Assembly: GCA_947475365.1 (NCBI GenBank)
Contig: CANJOI010000005.1
Coordinates: 1-38,227 of the forward strand
Reading direction: 5' to 3'
DNA from: Fidelibacterota bacterium
Lineage (GTDB): Bacteria; Pseudomonadota; Alphaproteobacteria; Rhodospirillales; Rhodospirillaceae
DNA: 38,227 bases
Below are positions 16,254 through 25,490 of this stretch, piece by piece (the first letter of the stretch is position 1; every line of letters starts with the position of its first letter). The notes beneath the pieces are model-generated. The model worked only from the letters and a program-made list of their open reading frames with translations. It had not been told where the DNA came from and did no database searches. The position numbers were made by a program, and so were the translations under genes.

Positions 16254-17954
16254 GCGGGCACCGGGTCGGACGCGATCGCGAAGTTATTTTTGCCGCCGCG
16301 CTTGGCTTCGTACATGGCGTGATCGCCACGTGCGAGCAATGCGTCCAGGGTCTCCTGGCTATTGTGATTCCAGGCCGCGATACCGATCGACATGCCGAGC
16401 GGGCGGTCGGCGCTGCCGGATTTTCCGGCGAGCGCGCCGATGCGGGTGAGGAACTGGCTGGCGCGGGTGCGGGCGATCGCGAGATCCGCCCCGGTGAGCC
16501 AGCAAGCGAACTCGTCGCCGCCGAGGCGCGCCACCATGTCGGTCGGGCGTGTATGCTGCAGGAGGATATTGCACACCTCCACCAGAACATCGTCGCCCGC
16601 CTGATGCCCGCGCGAATCATTGACGTGTTTGAAGTTGTCGAGGTCGACATACATCAGCACCGCCATGCCCTTGTCGCGCTGCAGGCGGGACAAGGACCGG
16701 TGCAGGCCATCCATGAAGGCGCCGCGATTCAAGAGGCCCGTCAACGCGTCGGTGCGCGAAATCTTGAGCACATGCTCATGATGCGCGAACTGCTCGATGG
16801 TGATACCGACCTGGTTGGAGATGTCGCCGATCAGCAGGCGGTCGTCATCGGTCCACGTGCCGCGTTCCACCGCGCGCCACAACACGACGGCGCCGTTGGC
16901 CTCGCCCTGATAGCGCGCCGGCGCCGCTGCCGATGGTGTCGAGCACCGCACTGGCAAGAGCCGCGTCGAGATCTCCGTAACGCGCCGCCAGCACGAAGTT
17001 CTTGTGCGGCGGGGTTTCCACGCCCTCCGTCCGGCGGAAGATGTGGCAGTGTTCGCCGCCCAGACCTTTCGCCAATGCCTCCGCCGCCACGCCAAGCATC
17101 GCCTCGGGGTCCACTTCGTCGCGGAAGGCGCGCACGATGCGGGTCAGCACGCGTTCGCGGTTCCTGACGCGGGTCAACGTCGCTTCACGATCACGGGTTT
17201 CGGTGACGTCGCGGCACACACCGCGCGCCCCGGTCCACTCGCCGTTCTTGCCGCGCAGGGGCATCGCGGAAACCACCACACAGGCCGAGCGTCCGTCGGA
17301 GCGCCGCAGCCAGATTTCCTCGTTCTCGATCCGGCGCGTGGTGAGGAAGGCGACTTCAACGGGTACGCCGGCTTCGTGGATCACCAGACTCAGCGGGTCC
17401 GTGGTCATCAGCACGTCGGCGGAATAGCCGAGCGCGCCGCGCGGCGGCACGAAGGAGAACCGGTTGTCCGGTCCTGTTTCCCAGGCGAAGTCGGTGGAGA
17501 TCTCGGTAAAATCCTTATAGCGCCGGCGGCTGTCCACCAGGGCCAGGCGCAAGGAGTTGTCGAGGGTGAGGTCGCGTATGACCAGCAGCGTCCCAGCGCC
17601 GCCATCGAGCGGCATGAGCGTGATCTGCAGGTTCTGCTGGCGCTCGCCTATGCCGACATCGATCAGGTCGACCAGCGCGCGCTCGGCGATGCGGGATTTC
17701 GCTGCGGCGGCCGCGAATTTTTCAATGTCCTCGCGCGACAGGCGTTCGGCGAATTCCTTGGCGACGGGATTGGCGGGCTCGACCCTGCCGTCCGCGATCA
17801 CGCGGAAAACCGCTTCCTCGTAACGCAGCAGCGCCGCTGGCGACACGCCGAACGGCAACGTCCCGGAGAACACGCCCGCGGCTTCCGATACGGGAGCTGC
17901 TCCCGCCGCTCCTTTAGCTTGCGCCTTTCCTGCGCTGGCGCGCTCTAGCACCAT
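16250..17954 (-). pseudogene. PAS-GAF-GGDEF diguanylate cyclase gene split by a frameshift
   Basis: A single gene is read in two frames. The first part (17954 to about 16930; its frame stays open to 16845) encodes a PAS-like segment, a PAS/PAC domain (TEISTDFAWETG to RGVCRDVTETR) and the front of a GAF domain. The second frame (to 16250) continues the GAF domain from ARYQGEANGAVVLW and then encodes a complete GGDEF domain: RTDALTGLLNR, YVDLDNFKHVND, an allosteric I-site RPTD exactly five residues before GGDEF, and YEAKRGGKN. The cyclase would make c-di-GMP. The frame switch falls in a GC-only stretch near 16911-16940; one extra base, or a deletion of a non-multiple of three, would explain it. 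The ATG 17954 has a GGGGGAGA site 7 nt upstream. This may be a real mutation or a sequencing error. Confidence 0.82.
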
Positions 17955-17975
17955 GTTTATCTCTCCCCCGAAAGA

Positions 17976-17993
17976 CCGGTCATTCTTGACCGG
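17976..17993 (-). promoter_or_regulatory. Hairpin in the leader of the diguanylate cyclase gene
   Basis: CCGGTCA and TGACCGG form a perfect 7-bp dyad around a 4-nt loop. On the minus strand it ends 21 nt before the ATG and just ahead of the ribosome-binding site (GGGGGAGA). It could be an operator or an RNA hairpin affecting translation; there is no direct evidence for either. Confidence 0.4.
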
Positions 17994-18100
17994 CGCCGCT
18001 CCCCGCCACCACTTCAGCGGCGTGGGAAGTTTCGACCAAAATATATGGTAGCCTGCGCATCGCTTGAGTCCAATCACTGTCCCACATCGGCCCGGGATTT

Positions 18101-18138
18101 TTGGCCAGCGTTGACTCACCTTGGCCAGCGGCTATGTT
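18101..18138 (+). promoter_or_regulatory. Candidate dapD promoter with paired direct repeats
   Basis: A -35 box TTGACT (18111-18116) and a weaker -10 TATGTT (18133-18138) are 16 bp apart. The 10-mer TTGGCCAGCG occurs twice (18101-18110 and 18121-18130), exactly 20 bp apart, bracketing the -35 box. Two sites on one helix face around -35 are what a repressor or activator operator looks like; the regulator is unknown. Confidence 0.5.
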
Positions 18139-18187
18139 CGCCCCGGCCGCGCCGAGTCGCGCTTTACGGAAGATCTGGAAAATATTT

Positions 18188-19030
18188 ATGGATATCAATT
18201 CATTAAAGCAAGAGATCGAAGCCGCCTGGGAGGCGCGCGAGGGTTTGAGCACCGCCACCACCGGCGCGGTGCGGCAGGCCGTGACTGCAACGCTGGATCT
18301 GCTCGACAGTGGTGCCGTGCGTGTGGCGGAAAAGGCCGCTGGCGGCTGGGTGGTCAATGACTGGCTCAAGAAGGCGGTATTGCTGTCCTTCCGCCTCAAC
18401 GACAACGCCATCATCCCCTATGGCTCCGCGGGCGCCGCGTCTTGGGACAAGGTTCCCTCCAAGTTCGCGGGCTGGAGCGAAGCGCAATTCCGCCAAGCGG
18501 GCTTCCGCGCGGTGCCGGGCAGCGTCGTGCGGCACTCGGCCTATATCGCGCCGTCGGTGGTGCTGATGCCATCGTTCGTCAATGTCGGCGCCCATGTGGG
18601 TTCCGGCACCATGGTCGATACCTGGGCCACCGTCGGCAGCTGCGCCCAGATCGGCAAGAACGTGCACCTCTCGGGGGGCGCGGGCATTGGCGGCGTGCTG
18701 GAGCCCCTGCAGGCCGCGCCTGTGGTGATCGAGGACAATTGCTTCATCGGCGCCCGCTCGGAAGTGGTGGAAGGCGTGCTGGTGGAAGAAGGCGCGGTCC
18801 TGTCCATGGGCGTGTTCATCGGCGCCTCCACCAAGATCATCGACCGCGCCACCGGCGAAGTCTTCATGGGCCGCGTGCCGTCCCACAGCGTGGTGGTGCC
18901 GGGCAGCCTGCCCGGTAAGCCGCTGCCGGACGGCAGCCCGGGCCCGTCGCTTTACTGCGCCGTGATCATTAAGCGCGTGGACGCCAAGACCCGCTCCAAG
19001 GTTTCCATCAACGAACTTCTGCGCACGTGA
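18188..19030 (+). CDS. dapD: Tetrahydrodipicolinate N-succinyltransferase
   Basis: A 280-residue cytoplasmic enzyme that transfers succinyl from succinyl-CoA to tetrahydrodipicolinate in the succinylase branch of lysine/meso-diaminopimelate synthesis. The C-terminal half is a left-handed beta-helix of hexapeptide repeats (for example [31 protein letters not shown] is spread over this region), ending in the family tail [16 protein letters not shown]. Length is normal. ATG 18188 gives the standard N-terminus ([15 protein letters not shown]); the frame is open upstream to 18101 but the candidate promoter lies there. dapE follows 10 nt later. Confidence 0.97.
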   Translation: MDINSLKQEIEAAWEAREGLSTATTGAVRQAVTATLDLLDSGAVRVAEKAAGGWVVNDWLKKAVLLSFRLNDNAIIPYGSAGAASWDKVPSKFAGWSEAQFRQAGFRAVPGSVVRHSAYIAPSVVLMPSFVNVGAHVGSGTMVDTWATVGSCAQIGKNVHLSGGAGIGGVLEPLQAAPVVIEDNCFIGARSEVVEGVLVEEGAVLSMGVFIGASTKIIDRATGEVFMGRVPSHSVVVPGSLPGKPLPDGSPGPSLYCAVIIKRVDAKTRSKVSINELLRT

Positions 19031-19040
19031 GCCCCCGCCC

Positions 19041-20192
19041 GTGAACAAAATCAGCGCCCTCGACCTCGCGCAAGCGCTGATCCGCTGCGACAGCGTCACG
19101 CCGCGGGACGCGGGCGCGCTGGGCGTGTTGCAACAGGCGCTGGAAGGCCTGGGATTCCGCTGCGAACGCATGCTGTTCGAGGAACCGGGCGCTGATCCGG
19201 TCGATAACCTCTATGCGCGCCTGGGCGATGCCTCGCCCAACTTCTGCTTCGCCGGGCACACGGACGTGGTGCCGGTGGGCGGAGGCTGGACCACCGATCC
19301 GTTCAAGGCGGAGGTGATCGACGGCCAGCTCTATGGCCGGGGCGCCTCTGACATGAAAAGCGCCATCGCCGCGTTTGTGGAAGCCGTCAGCGCGTTCCTC
19401 GCGGGTGGAAAGCCCGCCGGCTCCATCAGCCTGCTGATCACCGGCGACGAGGAAGGCGATGCCGTCAACGGCACCAAGAAAGTGCTCGCGGCGTTGAAAG
19501 CGCGCGGCGAAGTGCTGGATGCCTGCGTCGTCGGCGAACCCACCAATCCGCTGAAGCTGGGCGAGATGATCAAGATCGGCCGCCGCGGCAGCCTGACCGC
19601 CAAGCTGACGGTGTTCGGCACCCAGGGTCATTCCGCCTATCCGCACCTCGCCGACAATCCCATCAACCGGCTGATGGCGATGCTGAACGCGATCACGGCG
19701 GAGCCCTTGGACAAAGGCTCGGCCCACTTCCAGGCTTCGACTCTGGCGATCACCACCGTCGATGTCGGCAATGCCGCCACCAATGTTATCCCGGGCACGG
19801 CGCGCGCCGGTTTCAACATCCGCTTTAACGATCTGCATTCCGGTAAATCGCTAAGCGACTGGCTGCGCGCCACGTTCGACAAAGTCGCTTCTCCGGATAT
19901 GTACGAACTCGCGATTAAAATCTCGGGTGAGTCGTTCATCACACCGCCTGGCCCGCTTAGCACCATCGTCGCGGACGCGGCGAAGGCGGTCACCGGCCTC
20001 ACGCCGGAACTCTCCACAACCGGCGGCACCTCCGACGCGCGCTTCATCAAGGACGCTTGCCCGGTATGCGAATTCGGCATGGTCGGCCAAACCATGCATA
20101 AGGCGGACGAGCGCTGCTCGGTGGAAGATATCGCCAAACTAAGCACGATCTACCTGCGCGTCCTCCAAAGCTACTTCCAGGCCACGCGGTGA
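19041..20192 (+). CDS. dapE: Succinyl-diaminopimelate desuccinylase
   Basis: A 383-residue M20-family metalloenzyme that removes succinate from N-succinyl-L,L-diaminopimelate, supplying lysine and peptidoglycan precursors. Dinuclear zinc ligands and catalytic residues are visible: GHTDVVP (H73, D75), GASDMK (D104), GDEEGD (the EE pair near 136), GEPT, and the late MHKADE histidine. The dimerisation lid domain starts with [10 protein letters not shown]. The GTG start at 19041 follows dapD by 10 nt, so the two enzymes of one pathway are in one operon. The stop overlaps the next start (GTGA). Confidence 0.97.
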   Translation: MNKISALDLAQALIRCDSVTPRDAGALGVLQQALEGLGFRCERMLFEEPGADPVDNLYARLGDASPNFCFAGHTDVVPVGGGWTTDPFKAEVIDGQLYGRGASDMKSAIAAFVEAVSAFLAGGKPAGSISLLITGDEEGDAVNGTKKVLAALKARGEVLDACVVGEPTNPLKLGEMIKIGRRGSLTAKLTVFGTQGHSAYPHLADNPINRLMAMLNAITAEPLDKGSAHFQASTLAITTVDVGNAATNVIPGTARAGFNIRFNDLHSGKSLSDWLRATFDKVASPDMYELAIKISGESFITPPGPLSTIVADAAKAVTGLTPELSTTGGTSDARFIKDACPVCEFGMVGQTMHKADERCSVEDIAKLSTIYLRVLQSYFQATR

Positions 20193-20758
20193 TTTCCATC
20201 CCGCAATTCGCGGCGGCCCTCAGGGGCGTGCGGCTGCTCGCCGCCTTCAACCTCAAAGCCTGGGGCTATTTCGACAAATCGCTGGCGGGGTTCTGGGCGT
20301 CGTTCGTGCCGGCCATCGCGCTCGCGCCCGTCAGCATGGCCCATAGCCTGCTGGAATTCCAAAACCACCCGCCGAAGATCGATTTCATTCCTTATCTGGT
20401 GGTCGAGTTCCTGACCTACCTCCTGCAGTGGACGCTGTTTCCCTTCGTGATGCTGTATGTGGCCGACCTCTTGCAGCGGCGCGAGCGCTACTTCTGGCAC
20501 ATGGTGGCGTACAACTGGCTGCAGATGCCGCTGACGTTGTTTTTCCTGACACTCCGGCTGCTGGGGGATTTCCACCTGATCGCGCCGCAAGGCCTCGGCG
20601 TCATGGAACTGGCGGGCATCGCGATCTTCTTCATCTACAGCACCTTCATCGCCGGTGTCGGCCTGCAGGTCAGCATCGGCACCGCGCTTAGTCTCGTGGT
20701 GCTGGACTTCGTGCTGTCGCTGATCACCGGCCAGGTGATCTCCCGGATCGAAAACTAG
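20189..20758 (+). CDS. Multi-pass membrane protein of unknown function
   Basis: A 189-residue integral membrane protein with about four or five hydrophobic helices ([69 protein letters not shown] and the C-terminal [15 protein letters not shown]). No catalytic motif is visible and I do not recognise the family by name. The GTG start overlaps the dapE stop by 4 nt, so it is translationally coupled to lysine synthesis genes. That placement, from memory, is seen in other alphaproteobacteria, but no function is established. Confidence 0.8.
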   Translation: MISIPQFAAALRGVRLLAAFNLKAWGYFDKSLAGFWASFVPAIALAPVSMAHSLLEFQNHPPKIDFIPYLVVEFLTYLLQWTLFPFVMLYVADLLQRRERYFWHMVAYNWLQMPLTLFFLTLRLLGDFHLIAPQGLGVMELAGIAIFFIYSTFIAGVGLQVSIGTALSLVVLDFVLSLITGQVISRIEN

Positions 20759-20761
20759 TGC

Positions 20762-20780
20762 GCGCGCGGGAACCGCGCGC
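20762..20780. terminator. Possible bidirectional terminator hairpin
   Basis: GCGCGCGG (20762-20769) and CCGCGCGC (20773-20780) form an 8-bp all-GC stem with a 3-nt loop between the converging dapE-side gene and truA. Only the minus strand shows a short T-run afterwards (GTTTTC), so it is a weak candidate. Confidence 0.4.
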
Positions 20781-20801
20781 CAAGTAACCCAATATCCGGC
20801 C

Positions 20802-21545
20802 TTAGGCGTGATATTTCACATGCGTTAGATATAAGCCTGTCGGGGGCGCGGTCTGCCCGCCGGCGGCGCGGTCGCGTGCGTCCAGGGCGCGTGCGACATC
20901 ACGCGCGCTCCATTTACCCTCACCCACCGTCCGCAGGGTGCCCACGATATTGCGCACCTGATGATGCAGGAATGAGCGCGCGCGCGTGGTCAGTACAATC
21001 ATCTCGGCCTGGCGCGTGATGGTGATGGCATCGATGGTTTTCACGGGCGATTCCGCCTGGCATTCAGCCGCGCGGAAGGTGGTGAAGTCATGTTTCCCCA
21101 CCAGCGCCTGCGCGGCATCGTGCATGGCGTCGGCGTTGAGCGGCGCTGGAATCCACCACACCTTTCCCGCCTCCAGGGCCGCGGGCGCGCGACGATTGAG
21201 GATGCGGTATTCGTAGCCGCGCTCCAGGGCCGAGAACCGCGCATGGAATTCTTCATCCACCACTTCGGCTTTCAGCACCGAGATCAGGTGCGGGCGTAAA
21301 TGCGCGTTGAGGGCGTTGGCCACCACCTCGGGCCGGTCGTTGCGCGGCAGGTCCACATGCGCGACCTGCGCCAGCGCATGCACCCCGGCGTCCGTGCGCC
21401 CGGCGCCGAACACCTGGCCCTTGATCTGGCAATAGCGCTCGACCGCGGTTTCCAGCGCTTCCTGCACCGACATGCCGTTATCCTGGCGCTGCCAGCCGAC
21501 GAACGCGGTGCCGTCGTATTCGATCGTAAGTTTAAAACGCGGCAT
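20802..21545 (-). CDS. truA: tRNA pseudouridine(38-40) synthase
   Basis: A 247-residue enzyme that converts uridines 38-40 in the tRNA anticodon arm to pseudouridine. The catalytic aspartate is D52 in GAGRTDAGVHA; the N-terminal YDGTAFVGWQRQ and the C-terminal SFLHHQVRNIVGTL are diagnostic. Full length. ATG 21545 shares one base with the stop of the acetyltransferase gene upstream (TGATG), so the two are coupled; an open frame extends further upstream but without family similarity. It lies downstream of def-fmt and converges with dapD-dapE, a classic alphaproteobacterial arrangement. Confidence 0.96.
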   Translation of the reverse strand: MPRFKLTIEYDGTAFVGWQRQDNGMSVQEALETAVERYCQIKGQVFGAGRTDAGVHALAQVAHVDLPRNDRPEVVANALNAHLRPHLISVLKAEVVDEEFHARFSALERGYEYRILNRRAPAALEAGKVWWIPAPLNADAMHDAAQALVGKHDFTTFRAAECQAESPVKTIDAITITRQAEMIVLTTRARSFLHHQVRNIVGTLRTVGEGKWSARDVARALDARDRAAGGQTAPPTGLYLTHVKYHA

Positions 21546-22141
21546 CAGACGACCTGGCTCACCCGGGTCTCGGGCGCGGCGCCGTCCTGGTGATGCACAG
21601 CCATCCATTCCTCATTGAGGATCGCCCAGCGCTCGTGATCGCGCCATTCACCGTCGATGCGCAGGAACGCCGGCGAGAATCCTTCCTTGCGGAAGCCCAG
21701 GCGCTTCACCAATCCCAGCGACGCGGCATTCGCCGGCTGGATATTGGCCTCGATGCGGTGCAGTTCCAGGGTCACGAAGGCGTGGTCCAACACCAGCACC
21801 AGGCCCTCGGTCATATAGCCGCGTCCGCTGAAAGCCGCCGCCGCGTAATAACCCAACGAGCCCGACTGGAATCCGCCCAGAATGATGTCGTTGATGTTGA
21901 TGACGCCGACCACGGTGTCGTCGTCGATCCGGGCCACCAGGAAGCCATAGGCGCTGCCTTTTTCAAGCCGCTCCAGATAGGCCTTGTAGCGGCGCAGGTC
22001 CGTGGGCGGAAACACCCAGGGTTCGTGGAACTTGATGCTGGCGGTGGTCATGGCCAGGAAGTCGTCGGCCGCATCGCGCGTGGGCGCGAACAGGTAGACC
22101 GATCCTCCCTTTGAAATGATTTTCCGCCGGCGTCCGAACAT
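21545..22141 (-). CDS. GNAT-family N-acetyltransferase (RimJ/RimL-like)
   Basis: A 198-residue acetyltransferase resembling the ribosomal-protein alanine acetyltransferases RimJ/RimL. The acetyl-CoA-binding region appears as GSLGYYAAAAFSGRGYMTEG, where the usual Q/R-x-x-G-x-G/A loop is represented by AFSGRGYMTEG, followed by ALVLDHAFVTLELHRIEA-like helices and NAASLGLVKRLGFRKEG. The substrate is unknown; it need not be a ribosomal protein. ATG 22141 follows an AGGGGAG site closely; a GTG at 22168 is possible. It precedes truA with a 1-nt overlap and lies 149 nt after fmt. Confidence 0.87.
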   Translation of the reverse strand: MFGRRRKIISKGGSVYLFAPTRDAADDFLAMTTASIKFHEPWVFPPTDLRRYKAYLERLEKGSAYGFLVARIDDDTVVGVININDIILGGFQSGSLGYYAAAAFSGRGYMTEGLVLVLDHAFVTLELHRIEANIQPANAASLGLVKRLGFRKEGFSPAFLRIDGEWRDHERWAILNEEWMAVHHQDGAAPETRVSQVV

Positions 22142-22290
22142 TGTCTCCCCTGGGCTCCCGTCCCTCACCCGCGCGGATTATAGCGAATCGGCGCGGCCTT
22201 CCAGGTGTTATGTTGTCCGGGGCGCAAATCGCTCCAATCCCGCGCGCGCCGCACCGCCAGCGCCCGCGGGCCACTGGGTCGGCCGTGGCT

Positions 22291-23202
22291 TTAGGCGAGG
22301 CGCGTTCCCTTGGGCAAGGCATAGCCGCGCAGGAAGGCCTCCGCCGGGGCGGGCCCGCGGCCAGCGCGCTGCACGGTCAGCAGGCGCACCGCGCCCGATG
22401 CGCAGGCAACGGTCAAGGCGTCATCCAGCACAACGCCCGGCTCACCCCCGCCAGAAGCGACCTCGGCCCGCAGGACTTTGATACGTTCCGCGCCGTGGGC
22501 GAACCAGGCGCCCGGAAACGGCGATAGGCCATTGATGTGCCGGGCCACGTCGGCGGCGGGCCGGTTGAAGTTCACCTGCGCCTCCGCCTTGTCGATCTTC
22601 GCCGCGTAAGTGATTCCCTCCGCCGGCTGGGGCGTGGCGGTGAGCTTCCCGGCGGCGATGCCTTCCAATGTCTTGAGGATCAACTCCCCGCCGCAGGCCG
22701 CAAGGGCATCGTGCAGTTCGCCCGCGGTGGTGACATCCGTGATGGGCACTTCGCCGGTCAGCAACATCGCTCCGGTATCGAGCCCCGCGTCCATCTGCAT
22801 GGTGGTGACGCCGGTCTTGGCGTCGCCCGCCATGATCGCGCGCTGGATCGGCGCGGCGCCGCGCCAGCGCGGCAGGAGCGAGGCATGGATATTGACGCAG
22901 CCATGCTTGGGCGCGTCCAGCACCGCTTGCGGCAGGATCAGGCCATAAGCCGCCACCACCGCGATATCCGCGTTCCAGGCCGCGAATTCGTCCTGCGCGT
23001 CCTTGGACTTCAGGCTTTTGGGTGAACGCACGGGAAACCCGTGCTCTTGCGCGAAGATCTCGACCGGGCTGGGGCGATCCTGCTGGCCCCGTCCGGCCGG
23101 ACGGGGCGGCTGGCAGTAAACCGCTGCGATCTCGTGATGGGCCGCAATCCGCGCGAGCGCGGCGACCGCGAAGTCCGGCGTGCCCATGAAAACGACGCGC
23201 AT
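22291..23202 (-). CDS. fmt: Methionyl-tRNA formyltransferase
   Basis: A 303-residue enzyme that formylates initiator Met-tRNA using 10-formyl-THF, needed to start translation. The N-terminal [13 protein letters not shown] is the family hallmark. The catalytic Asn-His-Asp set is in the segments [18 protein letters not shown] and [10 protein letters not shown]. The C-terminal tRNA-binding OB-like domain begins near residue 205. The ATG at 23202 is chosen; a GTG at 23211, directly after the def stop, would add three residues. The deformylase that removes the same formyl group lies directly upstream. Confidence 0.96.
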   Translation of the reverse strand: MRVVFMGTPDFAVAALARIAAHHEIAAVYCQPPRPAGRGQQDRPSPVEIFAQEHGFPVRSPKSLKSKDAQDEFAAWNADIAVVAAYGLILPQAVLDAPKHGCVNIHASLLPRWRGAAPIQRAIMAGDAKTGVTTMQMDAGLDTGAMLLTGEVPITDVTTAGELHDALAACGGELILKTLEGIAAGKLTATPQPAEGITYAAKIDKAEAQVNFNRPAADVARHINGLSPFPGAWFAHGAERIKVLRAEVASGGGEPGVVLDDALTVACASGAVRLLTVQRAGRGPAPAEAFLRGYALPKGTRLA

Positions 23203-23211
23203 GGGAGTCAC

Positions 23212-23754
23212 TTAAGCCGATTCAAGCGCGTGGCGCTTATTGCCCTTCTCGATCTTCTTAATCTTGGTCAGGCGCCGCAGGATCATGTTGCGCTTGAGCG
23301 ACGATATATGGTCCACGAACAGCGTACCTTCCAGGTGATCCAACTCGTGCTGGATCACCACCGACAAAAGGCCGTCGGCCTCGATCGTGCGCAGTTCGTT
23401 GAACTCGTCGACATAGCGCACCTTAATCTTATCGGGGCGCTCGACCTGCTCGTACTCCTCCGGCAGCGAGAGACAGCCTTCCTCGTGGAGCTTGGTCTCT
23501 TCGGAGGCCCAGATGATCTCGGGGTTGGCCATCTTGAGGGGGGCGGGCGGGGCGCCATCGCGGGCGGCGTCCACCACGATGATGCGCTTGAGCACACCCA
23601 CCTGCGGCGCGGCCAGGCCCACGCCCGGCGCCTCGTACATGGTCTCGAGCATATCGGCCATGAGCTTCGCCGTGGCCGCGTCAACGCGCTCCACCGGCTG
23701 GGCCTTTTTCTTGAGGCGCGGGTCGGGCGCCGTGATGATTTCAAGCAATGCCAT
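23212..23754 (-). CDS. def: Peptide deformylase
   Basis: A 180-residue metalloenzyme that removes the formyl group from nascent proteins. All three signature motifs are present: GVGLAAPQVG (44-53), EGCLSLP with the metal-ligand Cys (C94), and QHELDHLEG with the metal-ligand histidines and catalytic Glu (about 135-143). A basic C-terminal tail (RRLTKIKKIEKGNKR) is typical of alphaproteobacterial forms. ATG 23754 gives the standard MALLEIITAPDPRLKK start. It abuts fmt with no gap, so the add/remove pair is co-expressed. Confidence 0.97.
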   Translation of the reverse strand: MALLEIITAPDPRLKKKAQPVERVDAATAKLMADMLETMYEAPGVGLAAPQVGVLKRIIVVDAARDGAPPAPLKMANPEIIWASEETKLHEEGCLSLPEEYEQVERPDKIKVRYVDEFNELRTIEADGLLSVVIQHELDHLEGTLFVDHISSLKRNMILRRLTKIKKIEKGNKRHALESA

Positions 23755-23804
23755 GGCTGTGACATAAGCCGCGGCGCGGAGCCCGTCAACCGGCCGCTAA
23801 GCCC

Positions 23805-25355
23805 CTAAAACGTCGATTTAGCGGTGTATTCCAGCACCACCTGGCTTTGCGGCGGGATCTGAAAGTCCCACTGGGCGGCGCCGGCGTCGGATTTGGTATG
23901 GCTGTGGGTTTCCTTGGAGATCTCCCACGATCCCGGGATCGGCTCCACCACCTTCACCGCCTGGGCCTTGGGGCTGGTGTTCTTCACCGTGACGCGCCAA
24001 ACGCTCAAGGTGATGGTGTCGGATGCGCGCACAAAGCTCAGCTGCTCGCGCAGCACCGGCATGTCGTAGTCGCGGCCCGCTTGCAGGATGACGTCCGTAC
24101 CCTCGGCTGCATGCTCCACCCGGCTTTCGCCGATGAACTGCGGCACGCCCTGCGCATCGACGCTGTAGACGCGCATGGTGCCGGCGGGCAGCGGTGCACC
24201 CAGCTTGGCGGTGGCGTCATTCCTGAACGAAAGCTCGATCCCGACGGCCGACGCCTGGGGGCGGTCGTGTACGTTCTGTTGGAACAACGCCGGCTGGCCG
24301 CGCACCACGTTCTCGCGTTTCACCGCGACGTTCTGCGCGCTCAGCAAAGCCAGCTGTTTGGTTTCGTTGGCCGCGAGCGTGGTCGGACGCGGCATGGTGT
24401 AGATGTGATTGCCGACCAGGGATTCCTCGGACACGTTATCCTGCATCGGAGCCGCCATGGCGGCGCGGGCCTCGAACGCCATAGCCGCTTTCATCTGCGG
24501 CAGCGGGCGCTGCATCTCGCGCTTCACCTCGCCGGCCACCAGCTTCACGCGCGCGTCGCGGAAATCCACATTCGTGGTGTTGGTGATGCTGGCCCAGGCG
24601 TTGATGTCCATGCGGTTGCCTTCAGGGTCGTACTGCAGGACGTAGTCCGCGCGCCAGGTCAGGCCGCCGGTGAGATAGCTGAGCTCACTGTCCACGTCCT
24701 GGCCGGGCGTGCCTGCGACCGTCATGGTGAGCGAGGGCGTCGCATGCAGCCCCGGCGGGAGGCCGTCGTAGACCACGCGGCCCGGCGGATTGGTGTGGAT
24801 GCGCCCGTTCATCTGCACCACCAGTCCGTCCACCGCCGACAACACCAGGGCGCGGCTCGATGATTCGTTGCCGTTGGGCGAAGTGCTGATGATCGTAATC
24901 TCGCGCCCGACCGCCTTTTCCAAAAGCCGTGCGGGCGTGAGCAGGTTGAAATCGAAGCTCTGCTCGACGAAGCGGAGGGGCGGGCCTTTGACCACCTGGA
25001 ACAACGCGGTTTCCGGCTGCGCCGTGGCGGCGACGCCGGGGAAGGTCAGGCGCGTGAACGGCGCGGCCAGGCGGAAACTGCGGCGCTCGCGTACCATGGC
25101 GAGGTCATTGAGATAGACCGTGAGTTCGGCGCCGCCCGCCGGGGCCGGCACGTCCAGCTCCGCGGGCCGTGCATCGGCCGGGATCGACGCCAAAGGATCG
25201 ACCGGCTTGGCCGCCGGTGCCTTGGCCGCCGCCGGCGCTTTAGCAGCGGGCGCAGGCGTAGCCTTCGGCGCGGGCGCCTTGGGCGCCTCGGCGGCGCCAA
25301 GTGCAATGACGGCGGCGGACAGCAGAAGAGCGCGGGAGAACGAGCGAAACGGCAT
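23805..25355 (-). CDS. Exported DUF4139 domain protein
   Basis: A 516-residue exported protein of unknown function. An N-terminal signal segment (SRALLLSAAVIALGAAEA) is followed by an Ala/Pro/Lys-rich linker (about 22-50), then a mostly beta DUF4139 region with typical phrases such as LTYLTGGLTWRADY-like SYLTGGLTWRADYVLQY and the C-terminal YTVKNTSPKAQAV-like VTVKNTSPKAQAVKVVEPIPG. No enzymatic motif is seen. ATG 25355 puts the signal peptide at the N-terminus; an ATG at 25397 would give a longer n-region. Neither has a strong ribosome-binding site. It lies 50 nt upstream of def on the same strand and may be cotranscribed. Confidence 0.82.
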   Translation of the reverse strand: MPFRSFSRALLLSAAVIALGAAEAPKAPAPKATPAPAAKAPAAAKAPAAKPVDPLASIPADARPAELDVPAPAGGAELTVYLNDLAMVRERRSFRLAAPFTRLTFPGVAATAQPETALFQVVKGPPLRFVEQSFDFNLLTPARLLEKAVGREITIISTSPNGNESSSRALVLSAVDGLVVQMNGRIHTNPPGRVVYDGLPPGLHATPSLTMTVAGTPGQDVDSELSYLTGGLTWRADYVLQYDPEGNRMDINAWASITNTTNVDFRDARVKLVAGEVKREMQRPLPQMKAAMAFEARAAMAAPMQDNVSEESLVGNHIYTMPRPTTLAANETKQLALLSAQNVAVKRENVVRGQPALFQQNVHDRPQASAVGIELSFRNDATAKLGAPLPAGTMRVYSVDAQGVPQFIGESRVEHAAEGTDVILQAGRDYDMPVLREQLSFVRASDTITLSVWRVTVKNTSPKAQAVKVVEPIPGSWEISKETHSHTKSDAGAAQWDFQIPPQSQVVLEYTAKSTF

Positions 25356-25410
25356 GCGGTATCCAAAGAAAGAGCGAGTCGGAAGCGACGAAATCATTTA
25401 AGATTCGCAT

Positions 25411-25447
25411 GATGGCATGGGTAAGGCGGCATCCCAAAGTTGCCATC
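25411..25447. promoter_or_regulatory. Interrupted dyad between DUF4139 gene and rmuC
   Basis: GATGGCA (25411-25417) pairs with TGCCATC (25441-25447), and inside it TGGG (25418-25421) pairs with CCCA (25433-25436) around an 11-nt loop. It lies between the two divergent starts. It could be an operator shared by both genes or a leader hairpin of rmuC; there is no further evidence. Confidence 0.4.
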
Positions 25448-25490
25448 CTTTAAGACTCTCTCGAACGACGCGAAAAAGGGGCGGATCACC

